From Schistosoma mansoni (taxonomy: Eukaryota; Platyhelminthes; Trematoda; Strigeidida; Schistosomatidae): a stretch of DNA of 64,000 nucleotides. The notes below the pieces were generated by a model, which was not told the origin of the DNA, did not search any database, and saw nothing but the letters and a program-made list of their open reading frames with translations. This document shows positions 44,650 to 57,289 of this stretch, piece by piece. How positions within the stretch are numbered: the first letter of the stretch is position 1; each line of letters starts with the position of its first letter. The position numbers were made by a program, and so were the translations under genes. The stretch covers positions 2,480,001 through 2,544,000 of the forward strand of contig NW_017386025.1 of the NCBI RefSeq assembly GCF_000237925.1, read 5' to 3'.

Positions 44650-45540
44650 CTTAGATGGTGTAAAGCCCATGTCAGTCAGTCAGTACGTACGTACATCAGT
44701 TCGAGTTGCCATACCACATTAGCACAGAGATGCAGTTGTCGATTCAAATTCCATAGTGGTAGAAGTAGTAAGAGTATAAGAAGTAATCCGAAAGATTAGG
44801 GTTTGAAGATGTTATTGAAGGAGTATAATCCAACGAAATGAATTTAAAAAAGAGAAAAAGGAAAAGGACATGAAGAATTCAGAAGATTAGAATTCGGGAG
44901 AACACAAACAGTGGATGCACCTTCGCCATTGCAAACGGTTTTGAGCCACGTCATTCAAGGTCTCTAACCATTGATTGCTATCATCTCGCGAATCCCAACC
45001 AGGTAGTCTACACCTACCAACATGGCTCAGTCCAATTGTCAGTGACTTCATGGATTTGTGCCACGTTTTGTTCTGGTCGCCCCTAGCTTTCTTCCAACCT
45101 ACTCCTACACCATAAAACATTGCACGTCGGGGCAGTCGATGGTTGGGCATATGTAACGTGTCCTAGCCATCTCAATTGATGAGGTTTAACTACTTCATTA
45201 ATCGATTTGCCAACCTTGCCTAATACGCGTTTCGTAACAACTGCATTACTTACTCTGTGGTCCCAGAATATACGAGCAATGCTTCGAAGACACCTATAGT
45301 CGAATACTAGTAGCCTACGAATATCCTCTACTTTTATCGGCAATGTTTTACTGCCATAAAGTAGGACGGGACGAACTGCTGCACAGTAAACCCGTTCTTT
45401 GGTTGCTAGAGGGATATCTCGCCTACGCCATAAATGACGCAAGTTGGCGAAAGCTAGACGGGCTTTCTGTATCCGTGCTGAGATTTCGTCACACACCAGA
45501 CCACAAGGGCTAATGAGACTCCCAAGATAAGCCCATGTCA
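44650..45540 (-). mobile_element. Family B non-LTR retrotransposon, 3' part
   Basis: The minus-strand frame from 45550 reads GLVCDEISARIQKARLAFAN, LRHLWRRRDIPLATKERVYC and VLLYGSKTLPIKVEDIRRLL. A frameshifted C-terminus follows (HRLPRRAMFYGVGVGWKKAR ...). The 3' UTR follows to about 44650, with the family-specific TTGCCATACCACATTAGCAC end (minus-strand sense). It is related to the 19.5 kb copy at perhaps two thirds identity in protein, so it is an older or different subfamily member. Confidence 0.75.
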
Positions 45541-45550
45541 AAAACAACAT

Positions 45551-46935
45551 GAAATTCGAAAATCATAAGCAATGTGAAGAAAACAATTGAGTGGAACATT
45601 TTCATATTTTATTTTCCGAAAAACAAAAAAACCTACAAGACTTTAGTTTGTGAAATATAGATTTCTGACAAAAGTCCATGAGTATTGATGATTGTTCTTT
45701 GCACCTGGAATAAAAAACAAAAGTGAACACATATGATAAGGTAACGGTTCTACGAAATAGGCTCTGAGGAACAAGTATGTAGATGCAAAAGTGTCAAGTA
45801 AAAAAGATCTTAAAAAAATACTGAGCTTTATTGTTGACTAAGTCTCCGTGTCACTTCACCAACTTACCTTCAGCCACACCGTTGAAAATAATTAAAAAGT
45901 GATTTGGTGTTATGTTTCACTAGCACTCAGTACTTTCTAGTTTTCCCTGATCACACCACAAATAAGATCACTGTAGATTAAAAAAGTGACCCAATAATTA
46001 TGCCCTTCGAAGATAGACTAAACTGTACAGCAACTCACTTTGAGGACTTTGTCATAAATCTATATCGATACTTGCGATAAACCCAAGAATCGATCTTTAG
46101 TTCTTAGCTTATCTGTTTCACTAGGCCAAATAGAATATCTGACACCTAAGTTTCCGTCCAAAGAACTCTTGAGGCCCCAGGTTTAGTCCTGATCCCCGTC
46201 TAAAAGACATACGTAAACTTCGTTTTCTGGTTTAGGAGACCGAACTTCAACGGATATAATCTTAATGAATGCATATTACTTTTAAACCACTGCATCACCA
46301 TAATGATGGCCTCAAACAGAAACGATAAAACAGTAACCAAAGACATAACTGGAGAATTAACCAGTATGAGAACTAACCTAGTGGCATTTTTACTTACAGA
46401 ATGCATTTATCGTTCATTAAAAAACGAATCTCCATCAACCTGCAGTGGACAAGAGAATACTAGTCAGCATGAATTTATGGATGCTCTTCCCCTAGCTAAA
46501 TCAGAAACTAAGATGAAAAAAATACGACTTAGTATAAGGGCCTATTTGTCGCAACAATTCGTTCACACCTGTTCGATCCATCCAAGTATTTCACTAATCG
46601 CGTGCATTAATCTCACATTTTCATGTTTTTTCGTACGAAAATTGTCGATTTCCACGCTGTGAGCGAAAGGTTTATTGTCTATATCGTTGTTTTTAAACAT
46701 GGGTGTCGAGGAAGAAACCTTGAGATAATGAATTTGCTAGTAATGGTGGTGCAGTATCAAGCGATCCCAAAGCATCCATGAATGCAGCTCAGAGCTATTT
46801 TAACTGTCTTTACATTTTTCACAGATGCCCAGAGCTCTCTTAACAAACGACCGGATTAAAATGTGTAGAAAGAATCATGTGGATTGAAAAGATTAACAGG
46901 GAGGCGATTCTAGAAATTATATACGAATGCTTCCC
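45551..46935. other. Unassigned sequence; one doubtful ORF
   Basis: A plus-strand frame 46303-46662 (119 aa, starting MMASNRNDKTVTKDITGELT) is open but its composition drifts into a hydrophobic, intron-like end and I recognise no family; it is not called as a gene. Confidence 0.3.
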
Positions 46936-46941
46936 TTGATT

Positions 46942-47491
46942 AATTTGGCCCCCAAATACCCTGGTACGGCCGAGAGTGGGGAGAAGCCACCTTCCCTCTC
47001 GAAATGCTTTCACATGACCACGCGTATATAGCCTCTGCCAAAGACGTCCCACTCACTGCCTTCTCGTGGCATTACTGTTGTTTACGAAATTGAGAGGACC
47101 AAGAACGAATGTCCGGTGCTTTCACCGGGTTGGTGGACACGGAAAGTCCACCTAGGCGGTTGGGAAAACCTGATTCTAAACCAGTAGTGCACATAGGCTC
47201 CAGAATACTAAAGGAACAAATAGCGTATGAACCAATCGTTGGTCAACGGCTACCATGGGATTGCATCTCCCCACAATGCTCCACTGCCTTGTGGGTCTGA
47301 CCTTTAGGTCAAAGGCTCGGGGTGTGGCCCTCTAAGAAAATCACCTGTTTCGGTCTGGGTACCCGGACAGTATCATAGCTTTCACAAAGTAAGATGGAAT
47401 GACAATTTTTTGTGGGGCGCATATATATCTTGTACCCCTTGTACCAATATTTGTGTTCAAATAAATAAGTAAATGAAACTTTATGAATTTG
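46942..47491 (+). mobile_element. Second short family A derivative
   Basis: It starts GCCCCCAAATACCCTGGTAC at 46948 and contains the same leader blocks and the same leap into the 3' end (GTGGGGCGCATATATATC, TTGTACCAATATTTGTGTTC, AAATAAATAAGT) as the 43.3 kb copy. The flanks may share AATTTG (46942-46947 and 47486-47491), a weak duplication. Same architecture as the other copy, but diverged from it. Confidence 0.75.
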
Positions 47492-47734
47492 AGTAAAGCC
47501 AAAGCAGCAATTAAGAATATGGTTATCAAAAGCTAACGAGAAACTACGAATTCATATTACTCTGACTCAATTGTAAATTTGGCAAATTTCAACTTCACAA
47601 CAATAAGCCCTGACATAATTAAATGCGACTAGATTTAACGTAGTGAGCTCAACTGTCCAGCATAACTATCAGTCTCAATCCACTATAATAGTTACAGTTA
47701 ACTCGATATACAGCCAACCGTAACAAAGTGGCGG

Positions 47735-49920
47735 TCGTCTTTATTATTATTAATATTATTATTACTACTAATGGCTTTATTCATTATAATCTGGTACAAT
47801 ATAGAATTCTCAGTACGAGTTATTTCAACAAGTTTTTTTGCAAAAAAAACAAAAAAAAAAATTCAAAAAAAGGTTTAAAAAAATCTGAATCCGTACAAAT
47901 TATCAAATTTGAGACATGCTTAAGAATACAGGTTATTTACTAGGTCAACTCTAACATCCTGTTCGTCACAAAGTACATTTGCTAGGTAAGGTATTACAGA
48001 ACTTTTATAGATTTGCTTGCGTGCATGGATTTCAATGTATTTACATCTCGTTCTACCAGAAGATATACAAGGAGAAATATATGAATGAAGTGGATGGTTA
48101 GTATCTGATAAGATAACACCTGCTAGGAGTTTGCAGGACTTAAGATGTCTATCCACAAGCATATTAATAATGACCTCAAAAGATTCACTACACACCTTGC
48201 AAACTGCCTTCAGCACTCTCCGTAAAACAGCAAAGTCTTTTCTCAAAAGCCCGGGAAAGAATAATGGAGAACAGTAAAGAATAATAGGTAATATGCAGGA
48301 ATTTACAAATTGTAAGAGTAAATGGCGAGTAATCCCAAAAGCATGCAGCCTCTTTATGTAGTAAGTCAAACGGTAAACTTTTTTCGATAACAGTAAAACA
48401 TGAGAAGACCAAGAAAGATCAGAGGAAAAATTAACACCAAGATATTTGACCCTCGACACTGTGTTTATTAAGGAGTCTCCAATGGCACAAGCATTATGGG
48501 ACCCAAAAATAAAGTGTAGGTTCTGTCCATGTCTCAGGCTAAAGTTACCAGCTTGATATTTAGATGGATTAAGTAAGAGACCATTACCAACAAACCACCA
48601 TTCGATACGAGATAAAAACTAGTTCATTTCTATGGGATGTAAGGAGGTAGATATTGGCATACATACAGTGAGGTCGTCCGCATATTTCACAAAAGTGTTT
48701 TCTGTGGAAGATAGCAGATCATGCAGAGAACAAGAGAAAAGGAGAGGTGAAAGAACAGCTCCTTGTGGCACACCTACAGTAGAGACGTTGAGCACTTTCC
48801 TTCAAACACAGTGTACTGTTCTCTTCCAGAAAGGTAGGAACACAGCTAATTGGTTATCCAGCTGTCAGTGTTGACGCTGATCAGCTTGTTAAGTAAGAGG
48901 TGTCTTGGAATAGGATCAAAAGCAGAAGTAAAGTCCAGGAAAGCGCATCTAACATACTTCTTACCCTTTTCCAACCCGAACACTATTGTAATGCAGAACA
49001 GCAATGGCATCTAATGTGATTCTTTTGCATTTGTAAGCAAACTGATATGGATCACAGTGCTCTTTTATTTCAGGTTGAAGTGGGAGTATCAGTAATTTTT
49101 CCATTATTTTGAGGAAAGGTGAAGTTATTGCTATGGGTCTAAGTTTCACATTTTTATCACCAGATACTTTCTTTGGTATAGGGATTATCCTTATCTTTCT
49201 CCACATTTTCGGTAAGATAGTAGTTGAGAAGGATCTGTTAAAGATATTCGTGAATGGATAACATAGAACGTCAGCACATTTTTTAAAAAGGTTTGGGATA
49301 CCATCAGGTCTTAAACATTGGGATGAATTAAGTGACTGGAGACATTTTGGACATCATTTTCAGTAAAACTAGGAACATAATTATCCTTCAAACCTGTGGA
49401 TATAGGGAGCATGATGTCAGATGACTGACGTATGAAGGACTTATTTTAGTCACAAGCATTCAGCTGGTTATCGCTTCTAGTCTTCCTGTTCCCTATAATT
49501 TCTTTAGAGTTTCCATATACTTGGAGAGCTTTTACAAGATAGGAGTTTTAGAGTAAACACAGAGTTGAGACGTCTAATCTCTAGGTTTATTTGACCATTT
49601 AACTTACGAACTTCAATAGTATTTTTCTCCTTGTACATTCTTTTTCCCTCCGTAGTCGTTTTAGTTGTGGAGATGTAAGTCGATCAAAACTTAAAAAGAA
49701 AGTTTCGGTAGGACAGCGAATACCAAAACAGAACTTAAGACAACAAGTGATAACATCAGTGGTGTTTTCTAGTGAGTCATCTGTAAATAATTCCCAATTA
49801 ATCGTAAGAAACATATTTTTCAGATATTGTATATTTTCTTCTAAGTAATTCCTATATATAACTTTTTTGTCTGGTGTAAGTGTGTACTCTAACATTACGA
49901 CGGAGCCGCACAATCTAAGA
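47735..49920 (-). mobile_element. Jockey/CR1-group non-LTR retrotransposon, RT region to 3' end
   Basis: Broken minus-strand frames give, 5' to 3': TSPQLKRLRREKECTRRK (49.65 kb), the RT domain start WRKIRIIPIPKKVSGDKNVK with LRPIAITSPFLKIMEKLL (49.2-49.0), GVPQGAVLSPLLFSCSLHDL (48.75), FVKYADDLTV (catalytic pair, 48.68), and then VSRVKYLGVNFSSDLSWSSH to the C-terminus at 47920. The 3' UTR ends near 47740 in a TTATTATTAATATTATTATT-type simple repeat (antisense AATAATAATA tail). Stops and frameshifts show a dead copy. A 3' end of the same family is at 13.07 kb. Confidence 0.8.
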
Positions 49921-49974
49921 TCTGAAAAATATGATTATCTAGCTTGATACTGATTGATCAAGTACTGGTTAACC

Positions 49975-50012
49975 AGATCACCTGGTTACATAATTACGTA
50001 ACCAGGTGATCT
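49975..50012. repeat. Perfect 15 bp inverted repeat hairpin
   Basis: AGATCACCTGGTTAC (49975-49989) and GTAACCAGGTGATCT (49998-50012), spacer of 8 bp. It sits just 5' of the non-LTR element at 49.9 kb. There is no T-run that would suggest a terminator; its role is unknown. Confidence 0.8.
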
Positions 50013-50454
50013 CGCTTTTTCAATACAGTGCTACTGCTGACTTTTGTAGGGGTCCACGTATAGTCAAGAGGTACTTCGTGTATCAGGACAGTACGCGGAG
50101 TGACTTCACTTATGCGTAAGGACTGTAAATCGGATCAAGCGAAAAGGTGAGTCGAATTCGACAAGTCTTAAGACTTGGCAAGCGCACACAGTGAGAAAAG
50201 TAATAGACAACAATCAGCAATAACACAAGCCTCATATTAAGACAATTTTGGGAAAGAAACTAGAAAACGAAACTAGAAAACGACCCATTGGCATAGTTCA
50301 CTGATGAAGGCTACTGAGCGCACGAAGGTCAAACTGCCGCAAAACAATTGGTGGGTCACCGACAATTTGTGAGGTCGTGCAGAAGCGGTATAAGATCATT
50401 ATTAAGGTTATTTGGGTCCAGCCACATTGTCTGATAACCTCAATCCTTCAAGTA

Positions 50455-50765
50455 GCGAAAGTGATGCCATCGTAGTGATGGACGATACAGAGTGTAGCTG
50501 TAAATAATTCCCCAAAATCAATAGCTTTCTAAGTGTTCGACATTGGATGCTGACCACGTTGTTTAAGTGGACTTGTTTAACTGAAGGCTTTCGGTCATGC
50601 ATCCGCACCAGATCACGTTTCAACTCGGCGTGGGACACTGCTCCTACGTTCACTAGCCAGCTTATAATAAAGGTTCCTCGATATATTGGTAACGTATCAA
50701 ATATATCTTTCCTACCTCTTCTCGTCTGACTTCTGATTTCCTCTGGCCGAGAACGATCGATTATA
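50455..50765 (-). repeat. Interspersed 0.3 kb repeat (family G), copy 2
   Basis: On the minus strand it reads GAAATCAGAAGTCAGACGAG, AAGATATATTTGATACG, CGGATGCATGACCGAAAGCC and AAGCTATTGATTTTGGGG, the shared blocks of the family. It lies directly 3' of the gag frame in the same orientation. Confidence 0.6.
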
Positions 50766-50794
50766 GAAGATACTACTGGTTGCTAGTTGTAAAA

Positions 50795-51346
50795 CTAGAA
50801 TATCCGTCGTATCCTCAGTGGTGAGCCCGACGTGATTTCTAAAATGCAGTCGGCAGATGCAGCCAGCTCGTCTATGGCGTTGTTTTGGAACGAGACGAGC
50901 ACTGCCTGAACCTGTTTCGGGAGTTTAGACAAGAAAAGTTGTCTGAATAGGCCATCATCGAAAGTTCGTTGGCCGATAACCTCTCTCATTTTTAGCAACA
51001 TGTCTATCGCAGAACCATGTTGCAGGTCGATATTGTTAAGGAGTTGGTCTAACCGTTGTCGATCAGTTAGGTCTCCGCGTTTTAAAATCGATCGTTTGAG
51101 AATTTCGTAAGGTTCCGGAACATCTCTAGTAAACATACTAGGTGTCACGTACCTGTTAAATTCGCGCGGTAATGCCTTAACTACCGCGAGGAATCGTGTG
51201 CGCGAGTCCGTGATTCCGTGCATGCAAAAATCAGCTTCTGCGTAGCAGGACCAGGACTCGATATTGTCGGGCCAAAATGGCGTTAACTGAATCGAAATAG
51301 GGGGAATAGACTTTAACTTAAAAACTTTAAGTGAGTGTTCCGCCAT
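50795..51346 (-). mobile_element. Gypsy-type LTR retrotransposon gag, intact frame of 183 aa
   Basis: The protein starts MAEHSLKVFKLKSIPPISIQ, then has FWPDNIESWSCYAEADFCMH (the W..AE.QF-like retrotransposon gag motif). It continues VKALPREFNRYVTPSM, RLDQLLNNIDLQHGSAIDML and QLFLSKLPKQVQAVLVSFQN. This is the gag domain common to Gypsy elements of flukes and arthropods. Zinc knuckle, protease and pol are absent. A repeated 24 bp segment (CTAGAATATCC.TCGTATCCTCA) lies at both ends, at about 50796 and 51529, which may mark a rearrangement. Confidence 0.75.
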
Positions 51347-51619
51347 AGTAATATAAGGAACGAAAAATGTCTATTTAAAATATATCCGGGAAAAACTCGC
51401 GAAGAAAAAAAATTTTATCACAATATACAAAAATCAAATAAAGAATAACGATGAATAATAATATTCTAAAATGGAACAGACTCACAGTATATTGGCTTGG
51501 TGTACCAGATCACGTTAGGCTCACCACTAGAATATCCATCGTATCCTCAAGAGCGAATCTTCAATGATTCAAAATGGTTCAAATGGTTGTGGACGGAATA
51601 GAAGAAGCTTTCGCTTAAC

Positions 51620-52990
51620 GGGCTTCCGTGTCTAGTAGCAGTGGATCGCCAATACCTCCAGGCAAAAACCTAGGTATATTCACGATAATAAGAAAAAAAT
51701 AAATTGATAAATCATAATAAGATTTCATCCTTAGTCCTTAAGAATAGGTCAAGTTTCCTCCTAAAGGACTCCTGGGAAGTCGCTTGGACTAGCTCAGTCG
51801 GCAGCGAATTCAAGCATCTGACAACTCTTACGGAGTAGAAGTTGTGTCTACAGTCAGTTCTGCTGTGTTGGGTCTTCAGTTTCTGGGTGTTACCTCGTAG
51901 GTTAGTATTGTGACTAAGCCTAAGAAGATGTTTAAGGGGATGACCAGAAGTGGTAAGGATACTGTAAGTCATAAGAATGTCACCTCTAAGACTCCTGTAC
52001 TCTAACGGGTAAAGGACAAGTGATTGGAGGCGTTCTTCATAAGGTTTGAATTTGAGTCCCCGAACTGATTTCGTGGCTCGACGTTGGATACGTTTCAGAG
52101 TGTCCTTATCCTTTTGGAGTGAGGGAGGAAATACTATGTTTCCGTACTCTAAATGGGGATGAATAAAACTGGTGGAGATTATGTGGAAAGTTCTACCATC
52201 AAACTGGCCAAAAATGATCTTCAATGTTACCAGTCTAAGGTTTGCTTGGAAGGCATTTTTGTCACAGTTAGCGTACGACTTCAGGTTGTAGGGTACCAAC
52301 ACTCCCAAATCTTTTTCGACTTGAGATACTTCTAGAGAGGAGTTGTCCAAGTTGTAACTATAGTCTGCAACATGTCGTAGATGGGCTACTTTACGATTTG
52401 AAGTGTTAAAGGTAAGTCCGTTGTCGTCTGCCCAACTTTGAAGTCAAGTCATATCCTCCTGAAGTACTAGTATATACTTATGGCTACGTATCTCTCCCTT
52501 CAAAGTTTCACATCATCAGCAAAAAGCGATAACTCAGACGATATTTGTTGTGGAAGATCTTTTATATAAATCAAGAAGAGAAGAGGTTCTATTATTGAGT
52601 CCTGGGGGACCCCACTAGAACATTCCATAGCCTGGGATAAAGTGAAGTTAACCCTGACCTTAAAATGTCGGTTTTCCAGATATGAAGCGAGCCATTCAAT
52701 CAGAGGAGGCTTGATACCCAACCATCTAAGCTTATTGATAAGACATATATGGTTGACCCTATCAAAAGCTTTTGAGAAATCCCCTTGCAATCAAGGATAC
52801 TTGTCCATATGTCCACCGCAGTCAGCAGGTTGGTCATACAAGAATGACCCTTTCTGAAACCATGCTGTTGGGGTGAGAAGAACTTCAGGGATTATAAGTA
52901 TTCGTGTACACCATCGCATATCATGTCATTGCGACTATTTACCAGTTGGGACAATTCTGAGACCTGCCTGAAAGCAGTACATAAGGTAAT
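51620..52990 (-). mobile_element. CR1/Jockey-type non-LTR retrotransposon, RT region to 3' end
   Basis: Minus-strand frames read QQHGFRKGHSCMTNLLTAVD (about 52,860), QGDFSKAFDRVNHICLINKL (palm A), SSGVPQDSIIEPLLFLIYIK and LSLFADDVKL (catalytic FADD, 52,500). Then VEKDLGVLVPYNLKSYANCD and HPHLEYGNIVFPPSLQKDKD follow, with the C-terminal LPTELVQATSQESFRRKLDL at 51,750. The 3' UTR extends to about 51,620. It is 5'-truncated and has one main frame break. The long 212 codon C-terminal frame is intact. Confidence 0.8.
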
Positions 52991-55680
52991 AAGACTTTTG
53001 TATATTTATTAAGAATTAGTTTCAACTTTTGACGGTGCAGAACGTACAAATAAAGAAAGTAGTGCAAAAATGAGCTACAGTGCTAGTGTCCCTGCCTCGA
53101 AACTAATGTAACGGAGTTGAAATCACTATGTATGATGTTAACAGATTCTGTTTTCTTTCTATTGCAGGGCGACAAAGGCTAAACTCTTTGGAAGAAGAAG
53201 AGCAAGCCCTGAATACACTGAACTTGCAAGATGATTCATAAGACTATTTTGTAAACTAGCCTTTCTGTACATACCCCGCGAATTTCAATTTTCGAAAATA
53301 AAAGACTCGTGGCTTCCACTCCGTGTTCTCTCTTGATGTAAAGTTCTCGAATAACATTGCGTGTTGTGCTAAAATAATTCGGCAGGAGATGACTGCTGAT
53401 TGTACCTGAAATCCACAATGAATCTAAAATAGAGTTATCACGTCTGACGAATGAGCTAGAAAGTTGTAATCTACAGAAACTGAAGCTAATAATAGCTGTT
53501 GACTTTATTGAACGCAGAGTTGTATCATAAAAATAAAAAACTATGGTATAGTTTAAATTGGTATGATTAGATTTGCTACTGTGAAAATATATCTAATTCA
53601 AAAGTTGTAAATTTGTATTGATGTGACAGCATATTTTTTCTCACCCACACATCATGTTCCTTAGTAACCCGTCTTATCTTGATGATCAGGAATAGGACGT
53701 CTATTACGTCTTAGGAACATATTTGGACATAGTAAAGTGTAATATAGTCAGTACAGAATGCAAGGGACTGAACACAAATAAAGATTTCGAGTAACCCTCA
53801 CTTATGTGTCTAGAAAACAATGCTTAGGGTAATGTTCAATAAAATGAGAGGCGGTAAGTACTTGGGCCCGTTAGGGATTGAAATCTACTTTGTTCTACTG
53901 CCATAAATACAAAAAATATAAGTGGAAACATTTAGTTCCATGAAAAATTTATTCTATGTGGCTTTTTGGCTTACGGAATATAATCAACTAAACGTTGTTC
54001 TGAAAAAGCTACATAAACGATTATTGTTCACAAAAAGATTACCGATACATAAGTGTTGTAATGAAACCATTTTGGATTTCTTCAGGAGTGCAGTCACACA
54101 CAAGTTTCAACAAATTTCGCATAATATTCGTTATATTCGAAAAAAAGTTATGCACATTTTAGACTAATAAGTAGACTCTTGAGAAGGAAATAGGGAAGAT
54201 TGAAACATGTGAATATTATAATAAGTATGTTCGTGAAACCGAATGAGAATAAACGGTAATCAACGCGATGCAAAATGAATCGAAAAAGATTGCTTGTTAA
54301 TGTAGTAAGATTTGACGGTCGAACTAAAGTTTGTGCAGTAATGGTTTAGAATGATGCTATGGAACTCTTAGTTAAATGCAAAGAATAATAGTCAAATGTC
54401 AAGTTGAAGGGATCATATGAGCGTGATAAATACAAAATACAACCGTAAAGTCAGTTTATTTGAGCATAGCACAAGATAATTTGTTTTTAACTGTAAACTC
54501 TAGGTGTTTAGGAATAAAATTTGCTTGGAAGAAAAAGAGGGTGAGAAGAAAAATAAGGGAGGAAAAGAATACCTAACGTGTCAAGGGATCAATCATGGTA
54601 ATAATAACAGTGAGAATAATAATAAATATATACATAAGCGGGCTTCGGATATTTCGATGAAAAAAAATCAAAAACAAAGTTTTAGAAGTTCCACTTTGTT
54701 TCACAGTCAATTAGATAGATGTCTGTAATCACATTCATATTTGTTAGGTTATACAAACCAATTTCGGAAATAAAGTCATCAAGGAGACTTCCGGACCGTG
54801 TTATCGTTTCGTTGTAAGAACATTATGATGTCACTCTGTCATGTACGGTTGAATAGCGAATAATGAAGAAATTCTTCTGTAAGTCACTGTAGGTTCTCCT
54901 GATTGATAAAATATCTTCCTTATGGTTGTTATTTTACTTAACACTCTACTCTTTATATGCATTTTCTTTTCTAATAAACAGTCTTTCTCATTCCAACCTT
55001 GACTTCCTCTCCTTAATTCGAAACTACTCCACTTTGACAAATATCGCAACCCATTGTCGTTTACTACTGAATTCTCTCATCTGGAGCCCCTGATCACATT
55101 TCATTCTAGCAACATGAGCTAGTATCAATTTGATCTAATAATTTATCATACCTCCGTCTGTTCCACTACTAAATGTTAAACATTGGTTATCGTTCATATT
55201 CAAATGCCTTGCTGCTCCTCGGTTTCTTTGTTTTTAGTCTCTTCAGACTCTTTCTCTGAGGGTGATGCTATGTAACTTTTGACATCTTGAACAGGCTCGA
55301 CGAACGCGCCTCCCCAAGGTCATAGTTCGAACCAGGCGCTCTACAAGTCTACTTTATAACAACTATAAACTTAAAATTTGCATTACATAAACACTTAGCA
55401 CGACCAAAATCCTAACACGATTTTGCCGAGATTGGATCTGGTGTGTAACATGGACGCGATGCCCCTTTGGAAAATATTCTGATGAAAGCACATATCTGAA
55501 CGAATGAACTGCTATCAACTTTTATAGATTATATTTACTGAACAACCCTGCTTGGGATGCCTACTGTTAACCAGTATATGTTGTAACTTGTAGATCATGC
55601 CTGTATAAATGGCGTGAACCTGCCCTTGCAGTAATATATTATTATTATTGTCCAGGTTGTCGGATGATACTGAAGATGTC
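52991..55680. other. Unassigned AT-rich sequence
   Basis: A possible small exon context exists at 53,168-53,230 (CTATTGCAG then GGCGACAAAGGCTAAACTC ... reading RQRLNSLEEEEQALNTLNL in one frame), but it is too short and isolated to call. The remainder shows neither gene nor recognised repeat. Confidence 0.3.
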
Positions 55681-55689
55681 AAAGGTAGT

Positions 55690-56010
55690 TGGAGTTTGAC
55701 AACAATTTGACCAGTGACACCTTCTACTATGAATCTTACCCACCTAGTGAACTCAGAAGTCAGGAGCGAGGAGGTTCGAAGATATATTTGACAGACTACC
55801 AATATATTGAGGATCGACTGATCCAGACTGGCTGCCGTTTGCAATGGATGTTGAGCACGGCGTTCCCACTTATGATCTGGTACGAATGCATGACCGAGGG
55901 CTTTCATCTAAGTGGGTCCATTAAAACTAATGTGGTGAGCATGCAATGTGAAACACTTATAGAGCTACTGATTTTGAGGATTTATTTACTGCTGCAAGAC
56001 GATAGAGTGT
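55690..56010 (+). repeat. Interspersed 0.3 kb repeat (family G), copy 3
   Basis: It contains TCAGAAGTCAGGAGCGAGGA, AAGATATATTTGACAGAC, CGAATGCATGACCGAGGGCT, GGGTCCATTAAAACTAATG and GAGCTACTGATTTTGAGG, in the family order. Its orientation is opposite to the adjacent gag relic. Confidence 0.6.
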
Positions 56011-56494
56011 GTAGGGTTGGGTGCTGAAGAGTGGAAAATGTCATGTATAAGCCAATAGATAATGACAGATTTTGATTTAATGAGCGTGATTCAGTTTATA
56101 AGTTGAGTTGTTAACATCTTTGGTGTTAATCCTTATTGTTGGAATACCTCAAAACAGATTTAGTGAAACTTCTTTGGACACCTTCGATTTTCGTCGAGTC
56201 ACTACACCTGCAATAACTGTAAACTAGAATACCATATTCAAAAACCGGTAAAATACATTTTGTATAATAATAACCTAGGTTAGATATTAGTGAAATTTGT
56301 CATCATGAATTCAATTAGCTTTCTTGTTTGGATAGTTGAGATGCGATATACTCGAAAAGTTCAAACTGTTGTTATAACTGAAATGCAAGTCATGAACATT
56401 GTTGAGAAGTTTCACTGTTTTTGTGTATAGCCAAGGCTGTGGCCATTGTAAATAAATTTACCTTTGTCAACATTCTGGTAGAATTTGAACTTTT

Positions 56495-57110
56495 GTTAAC
56501 AGTGTTCTATAAACAGATAAAACAGTTCGTCCTTATATCGTTGCTGAAATATGTAAGATATCCATCTTAATAATGGCTTTTCTTTAACAGAAAAAACCTC
56601 GGTGTTGAATGTTCTCATGATCTCAAGAGTCCGGTCGGCGGATGCAACCAGTTCGTCTACAGCGTTATTTTCAACTGAGACGACTGCCTGCACCTTTTGG
56701 GGATGCTTAGACAAGAAGAGGTGTGGAAACATGCCATCATCAAGGGGCAGTTGACCAGTGACCTCTATCATACGTAGCCACATTTCATTGGCTGAATCCT
56801 GTTGCAAATCGATGTTGCAGGGAAAGTTGGTCTTACTCTGTCAGTCTGTTGGATCCCCACTTTTAGGGATGGTTTTCTTTAGTGCTGTAGGGTTCAGAAA
56901 CATCACTAGTAAGTATAATATACGTTACATACCTGTTAAATTGCTCGGTACCGCCTTCAATATTGCAAAGAATTGTGCAACTCCATGCTCACGGAAGTCA
57001 GTTTCTGCTTGGCAGAACCAGAAACTTATATTGTCGTGTCAGAATGTGAGAGAGGGGAAAGAGTCCTAATCTTAAACAGCTTGAGTGTCTGCTCCGTCGT
57101 GATGAAGATA
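56495..57110 (-). pseudogene. Decayed Gypsy-type gag
   Basis: Minus-strand pieces from 57110 read a TLKLFKIRTLSP start equivalent to SLKVFKLKSIPP of the 51 kb gag, then a decayed middle. From 56807 they read MLRMIEVTGQLPLDDGMFPH-like sequence, then LFLSKHPQKVQAV and AVDELVASADRTLEIM, matching the 51 kb protein segment by segment. Frameshifts and stops interrupt it. Confidence 0.7.
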
Positions 57111-57289
57111 AGGTCTACAAATGAAAGGGATAATATCCGAGAATACCAAAACAATCTCACTTCACGTAAAAACAAAAATTGAAGAAAGGTACCTGACATT
57201 CGAACAAAGAACACATCCACAGCTTTTCATTTGGTGTACCAGATCACGTCGGTCTCACCATTAGAGATGCCACATGTACTCGAAGTTTG

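Noticed and set aside
46303-46662. 119 aa ORF starting MMASNRNDKTVTKD
   Set aside because: No recognised domain, no splice or promoter context, and the last third reads like non-coding AT-rich sequence.
50408-50653. 81 aa ORF starting MNVGAVSHAELKRDL
   Set aside because: It lies inside the family G repeat, whose other copies are not open in the same frame.
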